Positions 25,270 to 33,388 of a stretch of DNA of 64,000 nucleotides are shown piece by piece. A model generated the notes under the pieces. That model was not told the DNA's origin. It saw nothing but the letters and a program-made list of their open reading frames with translations, and made no database searches. Each line of letters begins with the position of its first letter. Positions within the stretch are counted from its first letter, which is position 1. The stretch is from Treponema sp. Its GTDB lineage: Bacteria > Spirochaetota > Spirochaetia > Treponematales > Breznakiellaceae. The DNA lies in assembly GCA_031256035.1 (NCBI GenBank), contig JAIRRJ010000056.1:1-64000 (forward strand), written 5' to 3'. The position numbers were made by a program, and so were the translations under genes.

Positions 25270-26445
25270 ATGTTCAATGTTTTGGAAACGCTTACTTCCG
25301 CTGGTTTTTCCGCGTATCTGTGCGGCTATGGCGCAATTGATTCCTGGCTGGGCAGAGGCGGCGGCAGTGTCCGGCTTCTTACCAATGCGGATACGGCGGA
25401 GTTAGCGAAACTTTTTGAAGATTTGCGCTATCCGGGCATAGACCTTGCGGATGCCGCGCTGGACGGTAAAGACCAAACATGGTATTTTCACTGCGCGGAT
25501 TCCATAGCAGCCTTCCGCCCATCCTGTAAGTTACTGCAATTTTATCAGGATTGCAGATCGCGCACCTTTCATGACCCTTGCGGAGTTTATCCCCTGCTTG
25601 CCGAAATCAGGCGGAGTATTCACACCGAAACTCAGATCAACATAAACCCGCTGGAAATTTTCCGGGAAGGGAATTCATTAATGGACGCGGCGCTGATCCT
25701 TGCAAAGTACTTCCCTGTTGACAGCTTAACAGATCGGCACATAAGGGAAGTTGCGCAATTATTTCCCGATTGCGCCGTCCCGGCACAGGAGGAGCAGCGG
25801 TTATTGCTCTCTGAACTGATGCTCTCTCCAAATCCGGGGCTGGGGCTGGAACTTCTAAAAGCATCAGGCTTTATCGGTAAGTTTTGGCATGAACTGGCAA
25901 ATCTGGATCAGGCTGATCATTCCAAGGAATTTCATCCGGAAGGAAATGCCTGGAAACACACGATGGAAACATTCCGTTACCGGAAAACCGGCGCACCTAA
26001 TGCAACGAAGTTACCCGCGCATGATCTTCGGCTCTCACTTGGGCTTTTGCTGCACGACATCGGGAAACCAATCGCCATATCAGCAGGCAGCCGCCGTTAT
26101 GACGGCCATGCGGAGTTAGGTGAAAGTCAGGCGCGCCGGTTCCTTGGGCGGCTGGGTTTCAGTACGTCCGTATCAAACGATGTTTGTTTTCTGGTACGCA
26201 ACCACATGCTTCCCGCCGCCCTCCCCCGGCTGCCGCTTTACCGCACCGCGGAGATAATGGCGTCTCCTCTTTTCCCCGTCCTTCTGGAACTGTACCGCTG
26301 CGATGAATCATCGTCTTTTAAGGGGTTGGACGGTTACTATGAAAGCAGCGCGGCGTACCAGTCATTTTTGCGCAACCGGCGCAACCCCTACCGTTCCGCG
26401 GACGGAAAAAAACTGAAACAGATGAGCGGCGCTGGCGTCCGTTAA
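25270..26445 (+). CDS. CCA-adding-enzyme-like protein with degenerate head and intact HD domain
   Basis: A 391-residue protein with the layout of bacterial tRNA nucleotidyltransferase/poly(A) polymerase followed by an HD domain. The N-terminal region has the order of the nucleotidyltransferase head, but the glycine pair plus DxD metal site is not recognisable (it reads CGYGAIDSWLGRGG and later LLTNADTAE), so nucleotide transfer is doubtful. The HD domain looks complete: HPEGNAWKHTMET, LLLHDIGKP, HAELGE and RNHMLP. A phosphohydrolase acting on RNA ends or cyclic phosphates is the better guess. The start has AAAGGA nine bases upstream. It follows rny and is 15 bases ahead of the phosphoesterase. 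Confidence 0.65.
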   Translation: MFNVLETLTSAGFSAYLCGYGAIDSWLGRGGGSVRLLTNADTAELAKLFEDLRYPGIDLADAALDGKDQTWYFHCADSIAAFRPSCKLLQFYQDCRSRTFHDPCGVYPLLAEIRRSIHTETQININPLEIFREGNSLMDAALILAKYFPVDSLTDRHIREVAQLFPDCAVPAQEEQRLLLSELMLSPNPGLGLELLKASGFIGKFWHELANLDQADHSKEFHPEGNAWKHTMETFRYRKTGAPNATKLPAHDLRLSLGLLLHDIGKPIAISAGSRRYDGHAELGESQARRFLGRLGFSTSVSNDVCFLVRNHMLPAALPRLPLYRTAEIMASPLFPVLLELYRCDESSSFKGLDGYYESSAAYQSFLRNRRNPYRSADGKKLKQMSGAGVR

Positions 26446-26460
26446 GCAAAGGAGAATAGA

Positions 26461-26997
26461 ATGATTTTTTTTACAGCAGATACGCATTTTAACGATTCTT
26501 ATTGTATAGAATTATTCAAAAGACCGTTTTCCGGTGTTGAACAAATGGATGAAACAATTATAAGAAACTGGAATTCATGTGTGAATGACAATGATGAAGT
26601 ATACATTTTGGGAGATTTTGCATTTACCGGTAACAGCTTGGAACCTGAAATTCTTTTGAAAAAGTTGAATGGCAGGAAATATTTAATAAGAGGCAATCAT
26701 GATCATTTTCTTGACGATAAGAATTTCAACATAAAAAACTTTGAATGGGTCAAGGATTATTATGTACTGGAATATGAAACGAAAAAGTTTGTATTATTTC
26801 ATTATCCGATATTTATGTGGGATGGATATTTTGACGGTACGGCAATCCACTTGTATGGCCATGTACACAATATGTTAGGTAACAAAAAAGAGCAGGAAAG
26901 ACTTAACATACTTGGTAAAAAAGCAATGAATGTGGGCGTGGACATGAATAACTTTTTCCCGGTCAGCATTGAAAAAATAATACAGGAAACAGAGTGA
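26461..26997 (+). CDS. Small calcineurin-like metallophosphoesterase
   Basis: A 178-residue protein with the metal-binding signatures of the family: TADTHFND (standing for DxH), LGDFAF (GD), IRGNHDHF (GNHD) and LYGHVHN (GHxH). These bind two metals and hydrolyse phosphate esters; relatives of this size are often described as phage or host phosphoesterases of unknown substrate. AAGGAG lies seven bases before the ATG. The gene is much more AT-rich than its neighbours and ends beside a tRNA gene, which fits acquisition by horizontal transfer. No integrase or attachment repeat is visible. Confidence 0.85.
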   Translation: MIFFTADTHFNDSYCIELFKRPFSGVEQMDETIIRNWNSCVNDNDEVYILGDFAFTGNSLEPEILLKKLNGRKYLIRGNHDHFLDDKNFNIKNFEWVKDYYVLEYETKKFVLFHYPIFMWDGYFDGTAIHLYGHVHNMLGNKKEQERLNILGKKAMNVGVDMNNFFPVSIEKIIQETE

Positions 26998-27004
26998 TTC
27001 TCTT

Positions 27005-27087
27005 TGCCGGCGGTGAGACTTGAACTCACACATACTTGCGTACGGTAGATTTTGAGTCTACTGCGTCTGCCATTCCGCCACGCCGGC
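27005..27087 (-). tRNA. tRNA-Leu (anticodon CAA)
   Basis: On the minus strand the acceptor stem GCCGGCG pairs perfectly with CGCCGGC. The D arm (GGCGGAATGGCAGACGC), the anticodon stem GTAGA/TCTAC with loop CTCAAAA (anticodon CAA), a long variable arm as in class II tRNAs, and the T arm GTGAG-TTCAAGT-CTCAC are all present. The discriminator base is A and CCA is not encoded. It reads UUG codons. Confidence 0.96.
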
Positions 27088-27096
27088 TAATAAACG

Positions 27097-27193
27097 CACC
27101 CCGTCAAGGGGTGTCATCTCGAAAAAAATCAAAACGCCGTAGCGCCAATAAATGTTACCGTTTCCGGTAAATGTAGGCTGACTTTAGTCAGCC
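27097..27193. repeat. Three short hairpins in the gap between tRNA-Leu and yjbQ
   Basis: CACCCC/GGGGTG with a five-base loop (27097-27113), TTACCG/CGGTAA with a four-base loop (27155-27170) and GGCTGAC/GTCAGCC with a four-base loop (27176-27193). None is followed by a clear T run on either strand. The 171-bp gap has no gene; the hairpins may protect or end the flanking transcripts. Confidence 0.5.
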
Positions 27194-27258
27194 GTATGCG
27201 CGCCGGCTGCTACTATTATTTACTATATCTTAAAACAAACTGCTTTCACAAGCCCACA

Positions 27259-27675
27259 CTATTCCCCTATGATTTTAACCAGTACCCGTTTGCGGCGCTG
27301 ACCGTCGAACTCGCCGTAGAAAATTTGCTCCCACGGGCCAAAATGCAGTTTGCCGCCGGTTACGGCGACTACCACTTCGCGCCCCATTATCTGTCTTTTC
27401 ATGTGAGCGTCTGCGTTAACTTCACCAGTGTTGTGGCGGTAACCTGATACCGGCTCATGTGGCGCGAGTTTCTCAAGCCAAACATCAAAGTCGTGGTGCA
27501 AGCCGGACTCATCATCATTGATGAAAACGCTGGCGGTGATGTGCATGGCGTTGATGAGGCACAACCCCTCCTGAATGCCCGATTCCCTCAGCAGGGCTTC
27601 AACTTCACCCGTTATATTGATGAATTCCTTCGGTTTTTTTGTGTTGAACCACAACTCTTTGGCAATGGATTTCAT
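27259..27675 (-). CDS. yjbQ: YjbQ family protein (UPF0047)
   Basis: A 138-residue single-domain protein of the YjbQ/UPF0047 family, with the conserved His and Glu residues in [39 protein letters not shown] and [19 protein letters not shown]. coli YjbQ has weak thiamine-phosphate synthase activity, but the physiological role is unsettled. No signal peptide. No Shine-Dalgarno sequence is seen before the ATG; AATAAT ends five bases upstream, so it may be another leaderless gene, though the -35 is weak. It converges on tRNA-Leu and diverges from the EF-G-like gene. Confidence 0.92.
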   Translation of the reverse strand: MKSIAKELWFNTKKPKEFINITGEVEALLRESGIQEGLCLINAMHITASVFINDDESGLHHDFDVWLEKLAPHEPVSGYRHNTGEVNADAHMKRQIMGREVVVAVTGGKLHFGPWEQIFYGEFDGQRRKRVLVKIIGE

Positions 27676-27805
27676 GACTCATTATTGCCGGAAGATGCTC
27701 TCTGCACAAGGGATGAGTTTTGGTTTCTTGACAATACGGCTATAAAAGAGGCAATATATATGGAACGATAAAAGTATACGAAAAACTTTCCAAAAGGAGC
27801 CCCCT

Positions 27806-29887
27806 GTGAGCCATTCTACAGACCAAATCAGAAATGTCGCCATAGCCGGTCATGGACAAACCGGAAAAACCACCCTTTTTGAACATTTGCTGTTTGCCGG
27901 AGGAGTCATTCCCCGCGCCGAAACGCTGGAATCAGGCAAAACCACAAGCGATTCCAGCCCGGAGGAAATCGACCGTAAGATTTCAATTCACGCCGCTATG
28001 GGGCATGTTGAGCGCAGCGGGGTAAAAATCAACTTTTTCGATACTCCCGGCTCGTCCGATTTTTCGGGCGGCGTTATCTTAAGTTTCCGCGCCGCAGAGT
28101 TCGCCCTGCTGATGGTGGACGGGAAATCCGGCGTTCAAATCGAGACCGTTAAACTGTGGCGGAATCTTGATGGGCAGGGAAAACCTAGAGGCGTTTTCAT
28201 CACCAAACTCGATAACGATCAGGCGGATTTTTCCAAAGTTCTCGCCGACATTAAAGAAAAATTCAAGGTCGATCCTGTGCCGATTACCATTTCGATGGGA
28301 GCGGGCGGCGCATTCAAGGGTGTAATCGACGTACTGCACGAAAAGGCGTACCTGCTTCAAGGAGATGCTCTCGAAAAAGAAAGCCCCATCCCCGATGAAT
28401 TCAAGGACGCTCTCGCTGCGGCGCGTGAAAAGTTGATCGAGGCGGCGGCTGAGGGAGACGATGCCCTGATGGAACAGTACATCGAAAAAGGCTCGCTTTC
28501 CCCCGAAGAAATAAAAAAGGGGCTGATTGCGGCTCTGGCGGAAAACAAGTATGTTCCGGCTTTTGCCGGAGCGCCTTTGAAAAATGCAGGCGTTATTCCG
28601 TTTATCGATTTTGTCGCCGATGCCGCTCCGAATCCGAAAACAGCAAAAGACACGATGCTCAACTCCGAGGGCAAGGAACAGCCTGTTGCTATCGACCCGG
28701 GCAAACCGCTTTCCGCGCTTGTTATCAAAACCGCCTACGATCAGTTTTCAGGAAAACTTTCATGGATAAAAATCGTTACGGGCAAACTCGCCGCAGATTC
28801 CGAAACGATCAATGTTACGGAAAACAAGAAAGAGCGCATCGGCAAACTTTACACCTGTCAGGGCAAGAAACTTGAAGAGGTGAAGGAACTCTTTGCCGGC
28901 GACATCGGCATTATTACCAAGTCCGCCACTCTTAAAACCAGCGATACGCTGGCAGCCGCGGACGCTGGTTTAACCTTTGTGCCGCTGCGCCTGCCGGAAC
29001 CTGTTCATTCGATAGCGGTAAACGCAACCGCGAAAAAAGACGATGACAAACTCGGCGAATTCCTTGTACGCGCAGCAGAAGAAGATAAAACTTTCCGCTA
29101 TCACTTTAACGGTGAAACAAAAGAGACTGTCATTTCCGGCATGGGCGAATTGCAGATCAACATCATCCTTGACAAAATCAAAACCAACCAGAAGATTGAA
29201 GTTGAAACCCGCGTCCCCAAAGTCGCCTACCGCGAAACCATCACCAAAAAAGCGGGCGCTGAATACACTCACAAAAAGCAGACTGGCGGTCACGGTCAAT
29301 ACGGAAAGGTAGTGCTTGAAGTCGCGCCTCTGCCGCGCGGCGAAAAATATCAGTTTGTCAACGCCATTTTCGGCGGCGCAATCCCGAAGAACTACATCCC
29401 CGGCGTAGAAAAGGGCGTAGTGGAAGGCATGGCGCACGGCACAATGGCGCAGTATCCCGTTGTTGACGTGGAAGTGAAGATTACAGACGGAAAGTACCAT
29501 CCGGTAGATTCTTCTGAATTGTCGTTCAAGCTGGCGGCGCGTAACGCTTTCCGCGATGCCATGCGCCAGGCGAATCCTACCCTGCTGGAACCGGTTATGA
29601 CTCTGACGGTCTTTGTCGAAGAAAAGTACCTCGGCGATGTAATGAGCGATCTTTCCGGCAAGCGCGGGAAAATCCTCGGGCAGGATTCAGCGGGCGGCAT
29701 CGCGGAAATCCGCGCCGAAGTTCCACAGGCGGAATTGCTGCGTTATTCGATAGACCTGCGCTCGATTACTTCCGGCACCGGCTCGTTCAATGTGGCGTTC
29801 AGCCACTATGCGCCTATCTCAGGCCGCATCGCAGACGATGTGATCAAGGCAAGGGAAACCTTCAAAGTTCAGGAAGCAGACGAATAA
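27806..29887 (+). CDS. Elongation factor G-like GTPase (second, divergent EF-G)
   Basis: A 693-residue translational GTPase with the full EF-G layout. G domain: G1 GHGQTGKTT, G3 DTPGSSDF, G4 TKLD instead of the usual NKxD. Domains II to V follow, including HKKQTGGHGQYGKVVLE in domain IV. Members of this divergent group, sometimes named EF-G-like or FusA2, occur beside a standard EF-G and may work in ribosome recycling or under stress; which applies here is not known. The GTG start is fixed by AAAGGAG. No str operon genes (rpsL, rpsG, tuf) are near, in line with a paralogue rather than the main factor. Confidence 0.92.
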   Translation: MSHSTDQIRNVAIAGHGQTGKTTLFEHLLFAGGVIPRAETLESGKTTSDSSPEEIDRKISIHAAMGHVERSGVKINFFDTPGSSDFSGGVILSFRAAEFALLMVDGKSGVQIETVKLWRNLDGQGKPRGVFITKLDNDQADFSKVLADIKEKFKVDPVPITISMGAGGAFKGVIDVLHEKAYLLQGDALEKESPIPDEFKDALAAAREKLIEAAAEGDDALMEQYIEKGSLSPEEIKKGLIAALAENKYVPAFAGAPLKNAGVIPFIDFVADAAPNPKTAKDTMLNSEGKEQPVAIDPGKPLSALVIKTAYDQFSGKLSWIKIVTGKLAADSETINVTENKKERIGKLYTCQGKKLEEVKELFAGDIGIITKSATLKTSDTLAAADAGLTFVPLRLPEPVHSIAVNATAKKDDDKLGEFLVRAAEEDKTFRYHFNGETKETVISGMGELQINIILDKIKTNQKIEVETRVPKVAYRETITKKAGAEYTHKKQTGGHGQYGKVVLEVAPLPRGEKYQFVNAIFGGAIPKNYIPGVEKGVVEGMAHGTMAQYPVVDVEVKITDGKYHPVDSSELSFKLAARNAFRDAMRQANPTLLEPVMTLTVFVEEKYLGDVMSDLSGKRGKILGQDSAGGIAEIRAEVPQAELLRYSIDLRSITSGTGSFNVAFSHYAPISGRIADDVIKARETFKVQEADE

Positions 29888-30238
29888 CTAAACTTTCGGA
29901 TTGTCAACCTCTACCTTATCCCCTTCCTGATAGGGAGCTAAGGCAGCAACCATGCGTATCGGGGCAGAAGATTTGTTAATCACATAATGAACCTCTTTTG
30001 GTTCAATGTGGATGAACTGCCCGGGGCTGAGAGTGTGAGGCGTTCCGTCAACAACAATGGTAACAGTTCCTTCAAGGATGTAAAAGTTTTCTTCCATTAC
30101 ATCGTGATAATGTGCGCGAAAATCCTGACCCGGCATAAATTGCACAAGCGCAAAATTCATCCGCGGTCCCTGCATCAGGTACTTGGGACCGTTATCGCCG
30201 AAACGGTATTCCCTGTCTTTTTCGTCAACTACGAACAT
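29888..30238 (-). CDS. Small cupin-domain protein next to lsrK
   Basis: A 116-residue single cupin. Motif 1 is HYHDVMEENFYILEG (His, His, Glu ligands) and motif 2 is PGQFIHIEPKEVHYV (final His ligand), so a metal site is likely. The ATG at 30238 is chosen because GGAGGAATT is directly upstream; an alternative start 33 bases earlier lacks a site. It starts 11 bases after the lsrK stop on the same strand, so the two are almost certainly one transcript. By context it could act on the phosphorylated product of LsrK, for example as an isomerase in place of LsrG, but small cupins are too general for the sequence to show this. Confidence 0.8.
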   Translation of the reverse strand: MFVVDEKDREYRFGDNGPKYLMQGPRMNFALVQFMPGQDFRAHYHDVMEENFYILEGTVTIVVDGTPHTLSPGQFIHIEPKEVHYVINKSSAPIRMVAALAPYQEGDKVEVDNPKV

Positions 30239-30249
30239 AATTCCTCCAA

Positions 30250-31815
30250 TTACAAGCCCGGTGCAGCCCACATATATCGTGTGGTTTTATCATCACTGAG
30301 CTTTAACTGCGGCGCATAAGCCGCCTTCCATTGCTTGTATGCGTCTTCATAAACATTTCTGTTTTCTTTGTTAGGTGTAAACGTCTTTTCGATTTTTACC
30401 AGTTTACGTGCGGCTTCCCTGATGTCCGGGTATAAGCCGATGCCTTTGCCTGCCATAATCGCCGCCCCAAGCGCGGTTGCCTCTTTTACAGCGGGAACAT
30501 CAACCGGAATGTTGAGAACGTCAGCCAGTATCTGAGACCAGAGCCAGCTCTTTGAAGCGCCTCCCGCGAATACTATTTTTTCAGGGCGGTTGCCTGTTAC
30601 CCTTTCCACCAACTGTACATGACCAAGCGTAACAAGAGCGGTATTTTCTATGATCGCTCGGTAGAATGTAACTTTGTTGTATTTCTCTGGGTTAAGTTCA
30701 AAATTCATAAAAGCGGGTGAAGCGTGTTTCCAGTTGATATAGTTCATCACATCTGAAAAGGCGCAGATCATCCCGTAACATCCGGCAGGGACAGCGGCTG
30801 CCGCTTTATCCATGATTGTGTAAGGATCAACTCCTTTTTCGGCAGCAAGACGTTTTTCTTCGGCGCAGAAAGCGTCCCGGAACCAGCGCATCACAAGACC
30901 GGGGAAAAAGGCAATCGCTTCGTACTGCCACAATTTGCCAACGGCATGACAGTTAACGCGCACATCGCACTGTGGAGAACAGCCGGCGACTCCGGTGTTG
31001 TATTCGTACTGCCAGAAACTGCCGCCGAAAACGACCGCCTGCCCGGCGTCAACAACGCCGACTCCGGCCGCCCCCAACTGACAGTCTCCGCCGCCTGAGA
31101 CCAGCGGAGTGCCTTCGGCAAGTCCGGTTTCCGCCGCGCCTGCTTTGGAGACTTGGGCAACAACAGTTCCACATTCTTTTACTTCGGGAAAAATATCATC
31201 CCGTAGACCACAGCGGCGGGCAATGTTACTGTCCCATGTTCTTGTTTTAAGATCGAAAAGCCCTGTGGTTGAACCGTTGCTTGGTTCCACTGCAAGTACG
31301 CTGGAAAGTTTATAGATGATCCAGTCGTTGAACATTCCAATACGCGCGATTTTGCTGTACACATCGGGGAGTTTATTCTTTACCCAGAGAAGACGCGGTA
31401 AAGCGCCGAGCGCGAAGGTTTGACCGGATTCAAGGTAGAGTTCTTTTTCAAGCCCGGGATCAATTTGTTTGAGTTGGGCAACTTCGTCTCCCGCGCGTGC
31501 ATCGACATTGGCGCATGCCCAGATTTCCTTTCCCGCCGCATCGTACAGGATAATTCCTTCCCGCATACAGGTGCTGGACAATGCCGCAATTTCAGCGGGT
31601 TTAATTCCGGTTTGTGCGATAACTTCCCGGATACAAGAACAGGTTAATTCCCAGTTAACACTCCAATCAAAGTCCATGCTGCCCGGATAGCGGGGGTCTT
31701 CGCGGTGTTTCCATTCTTTCTGGACGCAGCCTATCTGGTTGCCGTTAGTATCGAAAATAACGGCGCGTACACTGCCTGTTCCCGCATCAACTGCCATTAG
31801 ATAATTGCTGGGCAT
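30250..31815 (-). CDS. lsrK: Autoinducer-2 kinase LsrK-like FGGY sugar kinase
   Basis: FGGY-family carbohydrate kinase that resembles E. coli LsrK along its whole length. Examples are LMAVDAGTGSVRAVIFD, STCMREGIILY, ACANVDARAGDEV, GLVMRWFRDAFCAEEK, LWSQILADVLNIPV and a C-terminus ending WAAPGL. LsrK phosphorylates the AI-2 signal (DPD) in the cytoplasm, trapping it and making the inducer of the lsr operon. Length (521) is normal. AGGAGG precedes the ATG. The cupin gene lies directly downstream and an LsrF homologue is divergent 678 bp upstream. No lsrACDB transporter, lsrR or lsrG is in the window, so the substrate could also be another linear or branched sugar. Confidence 0.9.
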   Translation of the reverse strand: MPSNYLMAVDAGTGSVRAVIFDTNGNQIGCVQKEWKHREDPRYPGSMDFDWSVNWELTCSCIREVIAQTGIKPAEIAALSSTCMREGIILYDAAGKEIWACANVDARAGDEVAQLKQIDPGLEKELYLESGQTFALGALPRLLWVKNKLPDVYSKIARIGMFNDWIIYKLSSVLAVEPSNGSTTGLFDLKTRTWDSNIARRCGLRDDIFPEVKECGTVVAQVSKAGAAETGLAEGTPLVSGGGDCQLGAAGVGVVDAGQAVVFGGSFWQYEYNTGVAGCSPQCDVRVNCHAVGKLWQYEAIAFFPGLVMRWFRDAFCAEEKRLAAEKGVDPYTIMDKAAAAVPAGCYGMICAFSDVMNYINWKHASPAFMNFELNPEKYNKVTFYRAIIENTALVTLGHVQLVERVTGNRPEKIVFAGGASKSWLWSQILADVLNIPVDVPAVKEATALGAAIMAGKGIGLYPDIREAARKLVKIEKTFTPNKENRNVYEDAYKQWKAAYAPQLKLSDDKTTRYMWAAPGL

Positions 31816-31833
31816 CAGTCCTCCTAATAATTT

Positions 31834-32091
31834 TTATTCATAATGTCCGCCGCATTGGACAATAATTATTTGGGTTTTTTCTGCTTTATATACTATGCGG
31901 TTTGCCTCGTCAATCCGGCGACTCCAATAACCTTGTAAATTTCCTACCAATGGTTCGGGCTTACCGATACCGGTAAAGGGATGCCTGTTTATATCTTCCA
32001 GAAGCTTATTGATACGCTTTAGTGTTTTTCTGTCCTGCTTCTGCCATTCAAGATATTCGTCCCATGCCCTGTCGTGCCATAATTTATTCAT
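31834..32091 (-). CDS. yoeB: YoeB-type mRNA interferase toxin
   Basis: An 85-residue RelE-superfamily toxin very like E. coli YoeB: WDEYLEWQKQDRKTLKRIN, GKPEPLVGNLQGYWSRRID, and a C-terminus CGGHYE. Residues matching the catalytic Glu (in KPEPL), Arg (in SRRI) and His (in GGHYE) are present, so it should be active in cutting mRNA at the ribosome. Its start overlaps the antitoxin stop by eight bases, the usual arrangement for coupled translation. The pair lies between lsrK and lsrF. Confidence 0.95.
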   Translation of the reverse strand: MNKLWHDRAWDEYLEWQKQDRKTLKRINKLLEDINRHPFTGIGKPEPLVGNLQGYWSRRIDEANRIVYKAEKTQIIIVQCGGHYE

Positions 32092-32356
32092 TTTCCGGCT
32101 CTATCAAATCGTGAGATGCAAGATTTTTTCCCGCTTTAATATCCGCAATTCTGCGCATCAACTCCGTTTGATTTTTATCACTAAAAAACGGGTCATAAAT
32201 TTCAAATGGTATTTTTCCCTGACGCAGGGCTTGACGTGCAAAAACACCAAAAGCAGTGGACAGATTCATTCCAAAATCCCCAAACAACTTTTCGGCATTT
32301 TCCTTTATATCACGGTCCAGCCTTATTGTTACGTTGATTGTCTGACTTTGCGTCAT
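32084..32356 (-). CDS. relB: RelB/DinJ-family antitoxin
   Basis: A 90-residue antitoxin. The N-terminal half is a ribbon-helix-helix of the RelB/DinJ type (TINVTIRLDRDIKENAEKLF and GMNLSTAFGVFARQAL), which binds DNA for autoregulation. The C-terminal half is a charged tail that wraps the toxin. The ATG at 32356 is preferred over one 21 bases upstream because GGAGG lies just before it. RelB/DinJ antitoxins normally pair with RelE or YafQ and YoeB with YefM, so this is a mixed pairing, which is common. Its promoter and a CTATC-A-GATAG dyad lie immediately upstream. Confidence 0.92.
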   Translation of the reverse strand: MTQSQTINVTIRLDRDIKENAEKLFGDFGMNLSTAFGVFARQALRQGKIPFEIYDPFFSDKNQTELMRRIADIKAGKNLASHDLIEPENE

Positions 32357-32388
32357 AGTAGAACCTCCAGTCAACAAATTACGCTTTT

Positions 32389-32418
32389 AATATACTATAT
32401 TAATTTCGTGCATGTCAA
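32389..32418 (-). promoter_or_regulatory. Promoter of the relB-yoeB pair
   Basis: Minus strand TTGACA (32413-32418), 18-bp spacer, TATATT (32389-32394), 33 bases before the relB start codon. Confidence 0.6.
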
Positions 32419-32434
32419 ATGATTTACACGACAA

Positions 32435-32472
32435 TCTATCAGATAGACAATTTTATCAAGTGCAGTTATTAT
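32435..32472 (+). promoter_or_regulatory. Promoter of lsrF with an overlapping dyad
   Basis: TAGACA (32444-32449), 17-bp spacer, TATTAT (32467-32472) before the lsrF ribosome site. The perfect dyad CTATC-A-GATAG at 32435-32445 touches the -35 hexamer and lies 17 bp from the divergent relB promoter, so one regulator could act on both. Confidence 0.5.
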
Positions 32473-32493
32473 TTCCATAACAGGAGAAATATC

Positions 32494-33384
32494 ATGGCTG
32501 ATAAGGACAAGGACACAGACAAGATTGAGAAAAACTACCAAACCGACAAACCATTTGCGGTTAACGGTAATTTTCATGTAAAGGGAGCTGCGAATCTTGA
32601 CTGGGGCATGAAGAAACATCTGACCAATATTTTTAGCCCAAGAAGCGGCAACACGGTGATGTTCGCTTTTGATCACGGCTACTTCATGGGGTCTGTGTCC
32701 GGCCTTGAACGGCTCGATCTGCTCATCCCCAGACTGGTGGATCATGTTGATGTACTGATGGCGACAAGAGGCGCGCTCAGGACATGCGTAAAACCGAATT
32801 GCAGAAAGGGCATTGCCCTGCGTGTATCAGCCGGTTCGTCAATGCTGAATGACGACCTCAGCCATGAGCTTGTCTCTGTCGATATTGAAGACGCGATCCG
32901 TATGAACGCGGACTGCATGGCGGTACAGACTTTTATTGGGGCGGACGGTCAGCTTTCAAGCATCGACAATCTTTCCAAAGTTATAAACGCGGGCAACCGT
33001 TACAGCATACCGACTCTCGGCGTTATCGCTGTTGGAAAAAACATGGAAAGGACAAGTCAGTATTTCAAACTTGCAACCAGAATTGTAGCGGAACTTGGCG
33101 CCCATATCATCAAGACTTACTACTGCGATAATTTCGAGGAAGTGGTCGCCGCTTGCCCTGTTCCGATTGTGGTGGCGGGCGGCAAGAAACTTTCTGAAAA
33201 AGACGCGCTAACAATGGCTTATCAATCAATGCAGGGCGGCGCACGCGGCCTTGATATGGGACGCAATATTTTTCAGAGCCATCATCCTGTTGCAATGGCG
33301 GACGCTATCGGCAAAATTGTGCATAACAAGTACACAGACAAGGAAGCGTTGGAGTTTTTCAAAGAGAAAACAAAGAGCAAGTAG
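32494..33384 (+). CDS. lsrF: LsrF-like aldolase/thiolase of AI-2 catabolism
   Basis: A class I aldolase-fold protein of the DeoC/FbaB group that matches E. coli LsrF closely: TDKPFAVNGNFHVKGAANLD, LDWGMKKHL, VMFAFDHGYFMG, AHIIKTYYCDNFE (Schiff-base Lys in IKTYY), VPIVVAGGKKL and DMGRNIFQSHHPVAM. LsrF transfers the acetyl group of phosphorylated 3-hydroxypentane-dione to CoA, giving acetyl-CoA and dihydroxyacetone phosphate. The ATG at 32494 follows AGGAG; upstream in-frame codons have no site. It converges with the lipoprotein gene at 33389. Together with LsrK it suggests that an AI-2-like sugar phosphate is broken down. Confidence 0.92.
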   Translation: MADKDKDTDKIEKNYQTDKPFAVNGNFHVKGAANLDWGMKKHLTNIFSPRSGNTVMFAFDHGYFMGSVSGLERLDLLIPRLVDHVDVLMATRGALRTCVKPNCRKGIALRVSAGSSMLNDDLSHELVSVDIEDAIRMNADCMAVQTFIGADGQLSSIDNLSKVINAGNRYSIPTLGVIAVGKNMERTSQYFKLATRIVAELGAHIIKTYYCDNFEEVVAACPVPIVVAGGKKLSEKDALTMAYQSMQGGARGLDMGRNIFQSHHPVAMADAIGKIVHNKYTDKEALEFFKEKTKSK

Positions 33385-33388
33385 GCGA

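Noticed and set aside
26461-27087. Possible small integrated element next to tRNA-Leu
   Set aside because: Only one AT-rich phosphoesterase gene; no integrase and no repeat of the tRNA 3' end was found.
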